From contig SMSO01000031.1 in assembly GCA_004764695.1 (NCBI GenBank), forward strand, positions 9,521,761-9,585,760: 64,000 bases of DNA, written 5' to 3'. Below, one piece after another: positions 10,598 to 21,836 of the stretch. Source of the DNA: Schizochytrium sp. TIO01 (lineage: Eukaryota; Sar; Bigyra; Thraustochytrida; Thraustochytriidae). The position numbers and the translations under genes are program-made. The notes beneath the pieces were generated by a model. The model was not told the origin of the DNA, did not search any database, and saw nothing but the letters and a program-made list of their open reading frames with translations. Position 1 is the first letter of the stretch. Each line of letters opens with the position of its first letter.

Positions 10598-13099
10598 ATG
10601 CGGCGGTCGAGACGAACTCAAAGCGCTGGCAATGGAGGTCATGCTGACGACAACGATGACGACAGGGATATCGCTGGGAGAGTAACTCCGTATGTGGACT
10701 TTGATCTTGAAGAGCCAACATATGAGGATGACGGAGATATTGAACAAGGGAATGCAAGACGGAGGTCAGGTTCTAGGTCAGATGGAGATACCTACGACGA
10801 TTCATCATATGTACCGGAGTATTCCCAAAAAAACTTATTTGCGGCGTCAGACGATTTAGGCCTCACGAAACACCCGGCATCAGCACCTGGTGACACTGGT
10901 CGAGGACGCAGCCGAAGTGCAGACTTTGTGATGGGACATACTGAAAAGGGATCGGGTGATGACAGTGCGGATTCTAAAAAGGCAAATCCCCAAAAGAGAC
11001 GTTCGTGGAGGTCATCTCTGCTTCGAAAAAAACACTCGAGTAGCTCTGTTGGGGGCAACGGCGGCGGACTAGACCCTGATTTTGTGGAGGAGATTCGCCG
11101 CTCCATTCTTGAATATTCAAGAATCATTAATAAACGCCAGGGGGTAGGCACGGGAATATATGCTACACCGGAAACTACGCACGAGTGGGGCCAAGAACAA
11201 AAGGAACATCATGTAAACTGGGCCGACCTATTTATGGACCTTGTCTTTGTTGCCACTGCATTCTTAGAGGGTAAACTTATTGCAGATACCTTATCAACGA
11301 GGCAGTGGATTGGCTTCTTCTATTTCTATGTCACGTTTGCTCTCTTGCATGAGTGCTGGTCTTTAAAGCTACACTATTCTTCACGGTTCAACAGCGCAGA
11401 TATTTCCCACAAGCTATTTGATATTGTTGAGGTGCTTATTGTGGCTTTGATCGCTGCACATTTAAGCACAAAAGTAGCTTACGTTGAAGACATGGATAGT
11501 GGTCAGTTACTAGGTTTTGTTAGCTGCAAGCTCGCCCATCACTTAATGCATATGCTACGATGGGCCGAGTTGTACTGGTTCTCCAAAAAGCGCATCGTGC
11601 GACGACAAACCATGGCATTTGCTAAAGAACTCATCATTGGCGCCATCCCATTAAGTGCTGCAGTTGCACTGGCAGCGTTCAAGTTTCGTGCAGAGTATGT
11701 CATGCTGTGCCTTTTCGTTGCCACTTTTATTGAGCTAGGTCTAGAAATTTTCCGTGTATGTTTCCTTGCTGCTGGTGACAACGTGAAAGAACATGCTGTA
11801 CCTATGCATATCGAATACTGCACACATCGGTACGGCGAATGGACAATGCTTATGCTTGGTGAAGGTGTCATGCAAATTATCCTTGTAGGTTTCGATAAAG
11901 AGTTAAGTCGGTACGTGACCTTTGTTCCGGCGTACTTGCTTCTTGCAGCTATTCGAATTCTTTTCTACTCAAGTCAACCTTTCAAGGCGCATGGCCACGC
12001 ACTATATCAATCTGTACGTCGCGGTTTTATATGGCTCCAACTGCAGCCTATCGAGTCAAGCTTGATTGTTTGTGTTGGTATTGGCCTTAGAGAACTCATG
12101 GAACTAAGCGATACTATCGGTGATCCTTCAGAAGATCGCTACTCGTGGTTCTTTTGTATCTCAACGTGCGCGCTCCTGACTTCCGTATGGTGTAGCACTC
12201 TACTTCATAGCGGTCTGAGACGGGAGTTCCTCGAGCTTCCTCCGCGTCTTCGAAGTCTGAAGGTTTTCACCTATACGTGGAAGTTTTTTCTTTCCTTTTC
12301 GTTGCTTATCATGCCTCTTTTGCATCTTAAAGCCTATGTTTTAGTGAGTATTGCACTTGCGGTTTGTGTCTTACAGGTCATCTCACACGATTTATGGTAC
12401 CGTATATCCAAAGAGAATACTGTTGACCCTGCTTATGCTCAGTCATTGCATCTAATTGAGTTGGACAAACGCCCAGATGCTGAATCACGCATTCGAAGTA
12501 AGTCGGAGGACTTTGATGGAGAGAGAGAGAAGTTCTCATCCCCAGCTGTGCACCATACCAGCAGTCTTCCAGACACGATCGACCACAAGAAATCGCCATC
12601 TTCAGACACAGGCTCTGGTTCTTCAACTTCGACTGGATCAGCTCAAGCGAGTTCTGCACGAAAATACGACGGTGGTGCTCTGTCTGTCCTGGCTCGGCAA
12701 CAGGAGCGCATTGAAGACTCGTTCAAGAACACATTTCGGTTCGGGAGGTTTGAAACAAGTGATGATGCTGTTCCACGTAGGATCCGGCTTCCCTCAATCC
12801 ACAGAAACAGGAACAGACACAGGCGTGATGTGGGGCTAGACGGGCAATCGGTGGACGGGCTGGAGAGTCCAGATGCTCAAGGTACGGATGTTGTTGCTAC
12901 AGATGCCGACTTGGATCTTCAACTTCAATCTAATCCTGAATTGCAGATGGAGCTACTACACTTGATGCAGCGTTATCCAATGCACGAGCTTCAAGACGGT
13001 ATTAACGCCTTAGTACGAGGAAACTCCGCAGCTAAACGCCAGAAAAGGCTGCGATTGCGACAAAGGAAGATCAAAGAGAAATTGAAGCACTCTAAATGA
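10598..13099 (+). CDS. LtrA-family multi-pass membrane protein with long disordered termini
   Basis: An 833-residue protein; the first in-frame ATG (10598) is used, because the frame only extends upstream to a GTG. Residues 1-~190 are hydrophilic, rich in Asp, Ser and Arg with several RRxS-like sites, and are probably cytosolic and disordered. The membrane core begins with the family signature WADLFMDLVFVATA (W208 onward). It includes HIEYCTHRYGEW...MLGEGVMQII (H404, E422), matching the conserved His and GE of LtrA (low temperature requirement A) proteins. About ten hydrophobic segments follow one another to residue ~615. The last ~215 residues are again charged and Ser-rich, ending in a Lys/Arg-rich helix. 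The biochemical function of LtrA proteins is unknown; the bacterial founder was linked to growth at low temperature. The long tails are unlike the compact bacterial members and suggest eukaryote-specific regulation, probably by phosphorylation (inference). Confidence 0.9.
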   Translation: MRRSRRTQSAGNGGHADDNDDDRDIAGRVTPYVDFDLEEPTYEDDGDIEQGNARRRSGSRSDGDTYDDSSYVPEYSQKNLFAASDDLGLTKHPASAPGDTGRGRSRSADFVMGHTEKGSGDDSADSKKANPQKRRSWRSSLLRKKHSSSSVGGNGGGLDPDFVEEIRRSILEYSRIINKRQGVGTGIYATPETTHEWGQEQKEHHVNWADLFMDLVFVATAFLEGKLIADTLSTRQWIGFFYFYVTFALLHECWSLKLHYSSRFNSADISHKLFDIVEVLIVALIAAHLSTKVAYVEDMDSGQLLGFVSCKLAHHLMHMLRWAELYWFSKKRIVRRQTMAFAKELIIGAIPLSAAVALAAFKFRAEYVMLCLFVATFIELGLEIFRVCFLAAGDNVKEHAVPMHIEYCTHRYGEWTMLMLGEGVMQIILVGFDKELSRYVTFVPAYLLLAAIRILFYSSQPFKAHGHALYQSVRRGFIWLQLQPIESSLIVCVGIGLRELMELSDTIGDPSEDRYSWFFCISTCALLTSVWCSTLLHSGLRREFLELPPRLRSLKVFTYTWKFFLSFSLLIMPLLHLKAYVLVSIALAVCVLQVISHDLWYRISKENTVDPAYAQSLHLIELDKRPDAESRIRSKSEDFDGEREKFSSPAVHHTSSLPDTIDHKKSPSSDTGSGSSTSTGSAQASSARKYDGGALSVLARQQERIEDSFKNTFRFGRFETSDDAVPRRIRLPSIHRNRNRHRRDVGLDGQSVDGLESPDAQGTDVVATDADLDLQLQSNPELQMELLHLMQRYPMHELQDGINALVRGNSAAKRQKRLRLRQRKIKEKLKHSK

Positions 13100-13277
13100 A
13101 GCGATCACACTAAAACGTCAAGGGTTTAGTGCCGTCTTCTACCGTTGATGCTAGGCAACGAAGGGTGTAATTGTATTCAACCATGTAGAAAATTCTAAAC
13201 AAGATGAAATATCTGTAAAAATGTGTTTTATTGTAAAGAGACAGTTCCACCTTCTTTCACTTTCCCTGCTTTATGCT

Positions 13278-14264
13278 TTAGATATTTGATGAGGATGACG
13301 TTTGCGGAGGAGCTGGTGCTGGCGGCGTGTCGTTCATGTGAAGGCGCCGCATGAATGTTGATGACAAGGTGTACACATTACTACGAGCGACAGCAATGAC
13401 CTTAAGTGGGTTCATGCCTCGCTTCACACGCTCCTCATTGATCAGACGGGCACCCTTGAGAGTCTCCGTAGAGACAACAATGGCCTCAATGTCTTTATCC
13501 ACTACTGTAGGGCCCCACACATCTTGGATGAGTACAATGTTTGCTTGCAGAGTCGCAGGTGCAAGAGTTCTGAAAAATGTATCCACGTGCTTTTTACGTT
13601 GTTCAACGTCTTCAATCAGGTCTCTCAGCTTCTTTTCGCCGAGCATGGAGTCATCTGTTACACCTACCGTAAGTTCTTCCGTAGCGACGGAAATGCAAAT
13701 GGCCAGGAGCTTTTTGTGGCCACCGTGGAAATGATCAAAGGTCCCACCGACGGCAACCTTGCGATATTCTCCAAGAGGCTGGTCTGGGTTATCGTATAGC
13801 ACAAAAGGCACGCCAAAGGCCTCTTCTTGAAGCTTGTCTTTGAGTGAATGTACAGAAACTGAAGACTCCGGGGCAGTTGTCGTGGCAGCCGAATCAATCT
13901 CGGCTCCAGCGTTGAAGATTTTGCCAACTGTCTTGCCCTGGTCAGACTTTAGGAATTCTTCAATGTGAATCGTGCCAAGCATAACTACAAAATCTACATC
14001 AGTCTGACCAGTCTCTAGAGCCGCGTCCCAGAGCTCGTTGTATAATTGTGGCATGTACTTTCTCGTGAGCATCGCATCCTCCTTACCCTGGCCCTGACCA
14101 GAGTACATTACGAAAAGCTTTTTTGAAGTCGCGCGAACTCCCTCTACAATAAGCTTCGCATTTATTACGGTTGCAACTGACTCTGCATGTCTCCCGTCGC
14201 ATAAGCAGGAGTTGCTGAGAGAAGAGGACCTCACGAGCTCCAGGATGGCAATATCTGTTGCCAT
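13278..14264 (-). CDS. CAB4: Phosphopantetheine adenylyltransferase (eukaryotic CAB4/COASY-type PPAT)
   Basis: A 328-residue protein with an ATG at 14264. It catalyses transfer of AMP from ATP to 4'-phosphopantetheine to give dephospho-CoA, the fourth step of coenzyme A synthesis. The nucleotidyltransferase domain begins at VAVGGTFDHFHGGHK. T175 and H180-G-G-H183 form the HxGH ATP-binding signature of the superfamily. Downstream come DVWGPTVVDKDIEAIVVSTET, RLINEERVKRGMNPL and the LSSTFMRR helix (~residue 303 onward), the ISSTxxR-like motif that closes over ATP. The N-terminal ~165 residues are a divergent domain as in yeast Cab4, and the length is close to Cab4. There is no dephospho-CoA kinase domain, so this is a monofunctional PPAT rather than the fused animal COASY. 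The C-terminal tail is Pro/Ser-rich. Confidence 0.93.
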   Translation of the reverse strand: MATDIAILELVRSSSLSNSCLCDGRHAESVATVINAKLIVEGVRATSKKLFVMYSGQGQGKEDAMLTRKYMPQLYNELWDAALETGQTDVDFVVMLGTIHIEEFLKSDQGKTVGKIFNAGAEIDSAATTTAPESSVSVHSLKDKLQEEAFGVPFVLYDNPDQPLGEYRKVAVGGTFDHFHGGHKKLLAICISVATEELTVGVTDDSMLGEKKLRDLIEDVEQRKKHVDTFFRTLAPATLQANIVLIQDVWGPTVVDKDIEAIVVSTETLKGARLINEERVKRGMNPLKVIAVARSNVYTLSSTFMRRLHMNDTPPAPAPPQTSSSSNI

Positions 14265-14847
14265 GATGGATGTCTGTCTGTCTGTCTACTCACTTGAAGA
14301 GTAAAAGTTTCAAAAGGGAAAGAACAATAAACCAAGAGAAAAAGAAGAAACAGGGAAGGAAGCCTTAACTAGGTTTCCTGAGGCGCAAGCCGTAGCGTTC
14401 GAGCGCTCGAAAACCTTGCTTCGTCTATTTGGGTCTGGGCCGAGTCCGACCAGTTTCTTTTTTTCTTTTTCTTTTCTTTTTTCTTTCTATCTTCTTTCAA
14501 TTCTTCCTGTAACAATGTATTCCGCCAACAACATCTTGCACTTTGTGCGCCAACATCACAGTGATGCTGCATACTTTGAGCGTGAGTCTTGGAACCTTGG
14601 TTTACCTCTCAAGTTTATTTGAAGGAGGTTACACCGGTCGTGTTTCAAAGCCAAGAATTAACTGGTGTTTGAGATAAAAAGGAAAGAGTATATATTGAGA
14701 TATTTATAGTACGCAACACCAGATGTCGAAGATCACCCTGACTTGGTGAGTTGTCAAAAGCAATTACATGTTCAATGAGAATACAGTAACTACATCTGAT
14801 GAGAATAGTGTCGGGGTAGGTCAAGGTACAGGGAGCCACTCTCAGAT
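14265..14847. other. Intergenic region between PPAT and YccF genes
   Basis: It contains a TGTC run next to the PPAT start and a ~60-bp pyrimidine tract at 14458-14510. A possible tiny gene at 14515-14672 is listed separately. The rest (14680-14847) shows nothing clear and is probably the 3' UTR of the minus-strand YccF gene. Confidence 0.5.
14515..14672 (+). CDS. Possible micro-gene with a 32-nt intron (speculative)
   Basis: An ATG in good context (ACAATG) directly follows a long pyrimidine tract, divergent from the PPAT gene. The frame runs 35 codons unspliced. After codon 22 there is a perfect donor GTGAGT at 14582, and CTCAAG ends at 14613. Removing these 32 nt keeps the frame open to a TGA at 14672, giving 41 residues. 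I do not recognise the product, and a 32-nt intron is extremely short for most eukaryotes. It may be chance. Confidence 0.2.
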
Positions 14848-15947
14848 TCATTTGCGAGGGGGTAAGGGAGGAGGATGCTGTGCGTGCCGACCATGCTGTG
14901 CATTGGACGTTTCAGCTACATAGCCGCTATCATTTTCAAGCAAAGGCTCCGCGATAGCATGGGAGCTATATGCTCCAACACCATAGGCATCTTCATCTTC
15001 GTCACCACCTCCATTGGTGTAATCAGGCACCGGGATGGCATCATAGACCGGTTCATCTCTAATGCTCTGCACAACGGTTTGCACTGCTTGGAGGCCATTA
15101 TCGTCAAGTTTTCCAAATGGGCATAGCGCAAGTCTCGCGAGCTTAAAGTGTTGCAGGCCAAAGGGAATTCCAATCACTGTACAGCATAAAGAAAGGCCCA
15201 TAAAAAGGTGGAGTACAGCTAGCACGAGACCGATCGGGAGCCACGCAATTGAGGCGCACAAGAGAAGACCTCGCCCGCAGCACGAACATCCACCACCGCA
15301 GCAGCAACAACAAGGGCAACAGCGACGAGGTTCGTCATGACCATGTCCAGGACCATGAGAATGCCCACGATGGTTATGATGATCCCAGCGCCATGATGAG
15401 CTGCCTCAACATCCCGGGGACCAGCGCAGCAGCAGCACATTTCAAAGCACCCAGCATCCGACGCGAGGATCATTCCTGAACGTTCATCAGCAACAACGTT
15501 GACGACCTTACGGCCGAAGGGAAACAACGCAAGCGAACCGAGCTTGAGAAGTTGGGTTCCGAATGGAGACAAGACTATTGTGCACACAAAGAGGAGTCCA
15601 ATCACATAATACACAAGTGCTACGGCAAGCCCTCCGCAAAAGACGAGCCAGAAAAGATTTCCGAGCCAGCTCACGCTGCCGCGTCGGTCATGGTACCTCC
15701 ACTCGCGAGAATTTTCAACCACACGAACGGTTTCCCGTGGGCCGCTCCTACTCGGGTGCTCATCGAAGCGGTTTCCACGAGGTCCATCGTGATGCCCATG
15801 ATCGCCTCCGTGAGGCCCACGACCACCTCCATGCGGCCCTCCATGAGGCCCTCCGTGAGGCCCTCCAGGTGGTCCGCGCGGAGGAGGAGGGCCGTGGGGA
15901 GGAGGAGGGGGGCCTCGGGGGTGCTGGTCTGGACCGACGTAGGTCAT
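14848..15947 (-). CDS. YccF-domain membrane protein, split over two reading frames
   Basis: The frame starting with ATG at 15947 encodes a Pro/Gly/His-rich N-terminus (GPHGG repeats, residues ~12-58). The first YccF (PF03733-type) half is at residues ~94-149, with GNLFWLVFCGGLAVALVYY and LALFPFG. The second half is in another frame: IAWLPIGLVLAVLHL, CCTVIGIPFGLQHFKLARL, LCPFG, then an acidic tail ending PPPLPPRK at 14848. The second frame is open upstream to about 15403 and reads a His-rich then very Cys-rich linker (HSHGPGHGH, CCPCCCCC). The true join is therefore probably between about 15300 and 15403. A YccF protein normally has both halves, so this is one gene with a frame break: assembly indel, short intron or mutation. 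YccF proteins are small inner-membrane proteins of unknown biochemical role, mostly known from bacteria. Confidence 0.75.
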
Positions 15948-18549
15948 GACAGCAGTGCTGGCGATCGAAGAATGGCAGAATCGAAGAATGGCAGAATCGA
16001 AGAATGAGAAAGAATACAGCCTGCTTGACGTTCTGCGGATTGTTCCGCAGCGGTTCTGCGTTGCGCAGGGTTGAGCGTTTCGTCGGTTTGGTTACATATT
16101 GAAACGGCGGGTGTAAAGCTGTGAATAAAGTTGAAGGGAAGGAAGTGCGTTTTTCTACTTTCACTATGAGGCTGGAGTATGCGAGGGGTTGGTTTTCTTT
16201 TGCATGATGAGAAATAGAGTTGAGCTGGCGAAGAATCTGAGATTCGTGTAGCATGTGCAAATACTAACTTGTGAGTCCTAGTGCCGTGAAGAATGGTAAA
16301 AAGTGGTGGTGAATTCCATGATGATGCCTTTTCGGCAGAGCTCTGTTGGAGTGAGTTAGCTTCAATGTGAGCATGGGGTCGAGAAAATGGAAGAAAGAGT
16401 CAAACCTGGCTCCAGTTAAAGTCAGATTTAGGGAGAAAAGTAATTTGTGAAACTGATTGAAGACATGTGCTTACCGCTTCTATTAGCTTAAGGGAAAATG
16501 CTACGAAGGAGTTATCTTCAAAGTGTTTTCGTTCACGTTAACGGGTTTACGCACATGCCTGGTCAGCTTGCTGGTGCTACACTTTGATCTTAGACTGATA
16601 AAAAAGTAAATCTAAAAGGGAAAATGACACCTTGGTGTCACTGCTCGCAGGACAAGATCAACACCAAAGTTTTTCATCTTTGCTATTATTTTGTAAACGC
16701 GTTTGGGGATTTCGATTAGTCCAGCGCAGTAACATTAGAAATATGACAACCTGCCATGCGCTTTAAAGGGAAGATAGAACAAGGTATTTGGCGCATTTGC
16801 ACAAGATTTAGAAATCCAAAAAAAATAAAATGGGATACCATAATGATTTCGGTTTCTCTAGTTTCATAATCTTATTCTGTTTTATTTGTTTAATAATACA
16901 CGGTTTATTTTTTTCATCTCAGCTTGCCCCGAACCGAAGACAACTCCTAGATCTATCTTCTTCCTTGATTTCTTCATCCTTTGAAGGGGGCACACATACA
17001 ATATGTGCAGTATTTGCATAGGCAAATCATGCCTTGTAAACAATTTCAAAATGTTGATAGTTCAGTTGGAGAAACGAAGACTTGCAAATACTATTTTTGC
17101 TTCCTTGCAATGTCCTGCTTCACTGTGAATTTGCCAGAACTATACTGTGCTCGTGTTATGTGTTTAAAACAACAAATGGTATTTGAGCACACAATGTGAA
17201 TTCTGGTAGGAGTAAAAAGGAGGCGGGGCGAGTATCCATGCGATTTCTTTGGACACAGTCTGGTTAGCTTTTGAGGAAATCAGAAGCTCTCAAGATGTGT
17301 ATTTAGCTCCGATACTTTCCCTCCTAGGCTTGGCAACCATGACTGAATTCTTAGCATCAAAGCTAAAAGGTCACGTAGCGCATTTTAGCTGTATAGTTGT
17401 AAGAGAGGCTGCGAGTGGTTTAGCGTAAGAGGGAATGCTAAGTTGCACGGGTAGGATTTGCTTAGTGAAGCCAGTTGTCTTATCGTTTTCTCAACACGTA
17501 TGAAGGAGGTCAACCATAGATTCCAGTAGCACTCTAAATGTCCAGCTTCATTTACACTTGTGGTGATGTAGCGTATATCTTCTCGAACCACCCGCATCTT
17601 GGTTGGATTTATCCTCATATCTTACATTAGGAAAATTCTTGCGCATGACATTCTCTCTCTCTCCCCCCCCACATTGGTTTCGTGTCTGGTGTTTTGTCAG
17701 CCAATAGCACCATGTTCATCACCTTCTGCATAAGTTAGCTCAACGAATTTGTATAACCCGCTTATCACAGGAAACTAAGGCGCAGCGGGACCCGAAGTGG
17801 TCTCTTTGCGATCATTTGACCTACACTGCACTCATCAGTCCACGAAGAAAAAATAGTTAGTCATAGTCACATGAACCATACATTCTTCTTTATATGCTTT
17901 CTAACTTATTGTCCATCGTCCAATCACTTCTGATCTACGAGTCTGTTGATCTATCCATCTTTTCTATTCGGCCATCCTTCCTCGGACCGGAATGTATTCA
18001 TCGAATCTACACTTTTGATTAACTTGCACTCTTATTTACACAGTACCAAGCCCTCGTGAGGTCAATCATACAATCTCGTTGGCTAGTACGCACCGCAATG
18101 CATTACCTGAATGTTCATTGGCTTCATTATTTTAACCTACTCCAATCAATCTTCAAGCGACATGCAAGAGTTCCGTTACACCCATCAACCTTTTAAGCGG
18201 AGCCTGTGGAACGCCATATTAGAAAACGGATACATCACTGTGGGTACACTAAAGGAATAGCTGTAGCCATAGTAGAGTTAAGTTCTCCTTTTATGCCCCC
18301 AGGGCTTTCGAGCTATTCTATATTAGAGATAGTAGCCTGTTTGTCGCTGGGGTGCATGTTCTGAAGGGATTTATAGTGGATCGAGGCCTGGGAGACCTTG
18401 GCAGCTAGTTGGGTGGTTTTTGGCTGACTAGTTTGGAGAAGCTTTTGTAGTTTTCTTCTCGCTTGGAGGCCGTGTAATTCAATGCCGTGAACAATGGAGT
18501 CCAAACTACACTCTACAGCTCCCAAACAACTGCGCCAGGTGTTCAATTG

Positions 18550-18571
18550 TTTATTTATTTATTTATTTATT
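18550..18571. repeat. (TTTA)n microsatellite
   Basis: About five TTTA copies followed by imperfect TTCA units. Confidence 0.85.
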
Positions 18572-19369
18572 CATCCATTCATTATCATATTATTTGCAAC
18601 CCTTTCATGACCTTTTTAAAAGGGCAATTTATGAAAGACAAAAGAGAAAAGGAAAAAGAAATGAAAAACGAAAACGAAAACATTGAAAAAAACAGGAGAA
18701 AATGAACGAACTTGAGTTGAAAACAGTTGAACTGGTCCTTAGTAAAAGGATTCCAAAGGTATATCGATGGAGTTGACTCTTTGGTTAGACGCTATTATTT
18801 ATCCTTCTACTAATGGCCTTAAAAAGGCGTTCTAACTCACCCGCTTTGCTGTCTACGGGTGAAGAAGTATGTTTTCGTTCGCAGTTTTGAGCTTTTAAAC
18901 AACACATGCACAAACTGCGATGAGGAGGACCTTTACTTTGGACGTAGAAATCCGATGGCCTGCCAGCTGCAAATATGAATGGAGTGCAATGGCATTTCCA
19001 AAGTTGCCGAGGCGAGCGAGAGAAGAGCAGGTCAATCTTACTCACCCCTGCAGAAGAGTATTCAATGGATTGATGGATGAAATAGTGGATTCCTGCTGCG
19101 TTAGAAACAATGACCATTTATCGTTTTATTCATCTTTATTTGTTACTTGTCAGGTAAATGAGAGTTCGAAAGAAAGCAAAAATCCAGTCCTTGCGTGGTT
19201 GGCGGATCACTTGTCTTCCAAGGGCATAATGTTTGAGCCGAAAGCGAGAAACTCTTGTGAAGGAAGAGTTAGTCGTGAGCTTTCCCGGTCCTCTGCTGAG
19301 GTTATGCTGCCTGAATGAGGCCTTTGCACTGTCCATCTCGCTTGATTTCTCTTTTTTCTGCTTTCTTTT

Positions 19370-19860
19370 CCTGCTTTTTATTTTATTTTATTTTTAAATA
19401 TAATTATAATTAAATTAAATATTTATAAGAAGTAAAGCAACACTTATAAAAAGGTGTTGTTATTCTTATCGCTATTTTTTTTACCTGAAACACTTCAAAA
19501 TCGCGAATTATTCTATTAATAGTGTGACTGTTACTGTCTACAGCAACTAAGGATTAGCTCCTTTAAAAAAAATAAAAATCAATTATTCAGAAAAAGGATA
19601 CATATATTTTTTAAAATAAAAGAATTCTATTAAATTCGTTTCTCCATACTTGTGCATGTGCACATGTTCTTTCACTAGTATGCAGTTACCCTTTTTGATA
19701 GCACTACACTACACAGTATTGTATTTTATATTTTAAAATATGATTAAAAATAGGATTTTAAAGCTTTCAAAAAGAAAGCGTTCTTGGTACCTTTCTATTT
19801 TAAAATACTGTTTTAAAATAAACATATAGAAACAGATGGAAATAAAATGCAAGAGCTGAA
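19370..19860. other. Very AT-rich patch
   Basis: Dominated by A/T, with repeated TTTTAAAATA-like palindromic words (19610-19620, 19730-19745, 19795-19820) and no coding potential. This could be a scaffold/matrix-type or origin-like region, but nothing in the sequence proves it. Confidence 0.5.
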
Positions 19861-20488
19861 AAACATGGATAGGATCGGAGAAAGGTGATGAATATTTGTT
19901 GACTATTTGTTCACTTTAAAGTCCCGCTGAGACCTCCTTCTGGAAAGCAAGTACAATATAGTACTAATGCCGCCACTGCGACATGTTATATCGACAATGG
20001 CTCAATCCAGCTGATACTGGGTTTTTCCAAAGTCTTCATCGATCGATCGATGATTCATTGTCAAATGATGAATTTCAGAAGACGTATTTCCTCCCTAGCA
20101 CCTCCCTACTGCTATCTACGCATTTTCCCTCTGCTTAATTGCACAGGGACGCTTCCCCGCGCGTACTATTGGCCTTTTTCCCCTGCGATTAAAAAAGGGA
20201 TCCTTCCACCTGCAACCACTGAAGCAATTAGGTCGCTCTATGCTGTGAGGAGCATTCTTATTATAATGTACAAATTCTTCCACAGTTCCCTCTGGAGTAC
20301 ACTGGAGGTTTGTACGACCACACCGCCTCGAGGGGACCAAACAGATGTGGGAGACGACACCAAGCAGAGCTGCAGAATGAAAGACCCGCTCCTTTACAGG
20401 TACGTATTACTTACTACCTACTAGGCACTAGCTACTGTGAACAGAGGGGGACAGTGACAAGAAGTACTTGGTAGCTGGCTAGCTATTA

Positions 20489-20511
20489 GTAGGTAGGTAG
20501 GTAGGTAGGTA
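20489..20511. repeat. (AGGT)n microsatellite
   Basis: Five to six AGGT copies, with an imperfect inverted counterpart (ACTACCTACTAG) about 80 bp upstream. Confidence 0.8.
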
Positions 20512-20780
20512 AGTAGTACTAGCTGCAATGAGGGTTGGGAAGTAAAATTCGGAATGAGACAGACAACTTTCCTTCTTCGCAGACAGATGTGGTCCAAGGT
20601 CATCGCCCAAGACGTCGAAAGGGGGGTATTCGTGCTGCGCCCGTCGTTTCCCGTTCCGGTGAGCTCCTTATTTGACGATTTTGATCAGTATTTAGTCAAA
20701 CTCTGCGAGGGCTCTTGTTTTCAAGATCCTCAAAGTTGCCAATGTAGATTGCAAAATACTAATTATTGATTATTAACTCC

Positions 20781-20813
<33 letters not shown>
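20781..20813. repeat. (AAT)n microsatellite
   Basis: Eleven uninterrupted AAT copies. Confidence 0.9.
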
Positions 20814-21670
20814 TTGAATGGAAACTTATTTAATTAAAACAAATTGTTAAAAAAGTGAAATATAAATATAAGTAAATAAGTAAGTAAGGCGCACATGAAA
20901 CTTCCCACTCTTATATAAAATATGTAAATATGTATACATACAAGAGACGAAATGAACGATGGAAATGGAAGAGGTCATTGGCGTCTTCTTCTTGAAGCAT
21001 CCGGGTGGTTGAATTGCATGCATTGCGAGGCACGAATTGGCCGTCTGCCTGCCTGCTCGGCTGCCCGCCTTCCAGTCCCGGCTCCCCATGCCCATCCATT
21101 ATGCATGTCCACGCGATCTCAACACGTGCAGCGCGAAGCCTTCATGTAGCCTGGAGTCCGTCCACATGTATGCCTCGCTCGCTCCGATGGCCATCTTAAG
21201 CGGAGAAACTCATGACGACGATCGTGAGCTCATGGGTGAGTGATGAAAACCAACGAACGCAGATCCATCCTGAGCTGCGTATCGCGTCTGAGCTGGCTGA
21301 GGCCTCAATTGGTTCGTTCACAAATCAATCCAACGGAATCGATCGAAACAAACACGCACTCGCCCATCCATCGCACGTGAACAGAGATCGCAACGGAGAG
21401 AGGTTATCAATTGTGTCATATTGTTCGTTTCCTCCTTCGTCCATGCGTTTATTCCATTCCGAAAGGCAAACCAACAGCACCTGCCCATTATTAATTAACC
21501 CATGCAGGCGCTACCTATCGCCGTCGCCGTCGTTGGTAAGTAAGTAAACTCCACGACCTCAATCGATTCCAACCCAAAGCCTCTCACACGAAGGAGAAGA
21601 GAAGAGAATCGCTGTAATGCAAAGCTCCATCCACCCGTCGATGGATCGATTAGTTTACCAATCTCACTCA

Positions 21671-21836
21671 GTCACATTTAATCACAGTCGATCACGTTCA
21701 TTCGTTTTCAATCGTTTTCAATCATTTGCAATCGTTTTCAATCATTTGTAGTCGTTTTCAATCATTTGCAATCATTTGCAATCATTTGCAATCATTTGCA
21801 ATCACATTCAATCACATTCAATCACATTCAATCAAT
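21671..21836. repeat. 10-bp-period minisatellite
   Basis: Sixteen consecutive 10-mers of the forms ATCATTTGCA, ATCGTTTTCA and ATCACATTCA with an exact 10-bp period. The T-tracts are in helical phase, so the DNA could be intrinsically curved (inference). Confidence 0.9.

Noticed and set aside
21671-21836. CRISPR-like regular repeats
   Set aside because: No unique spacers between units; it is a simple 10-bp minisatellite in a eukaryotic genome.
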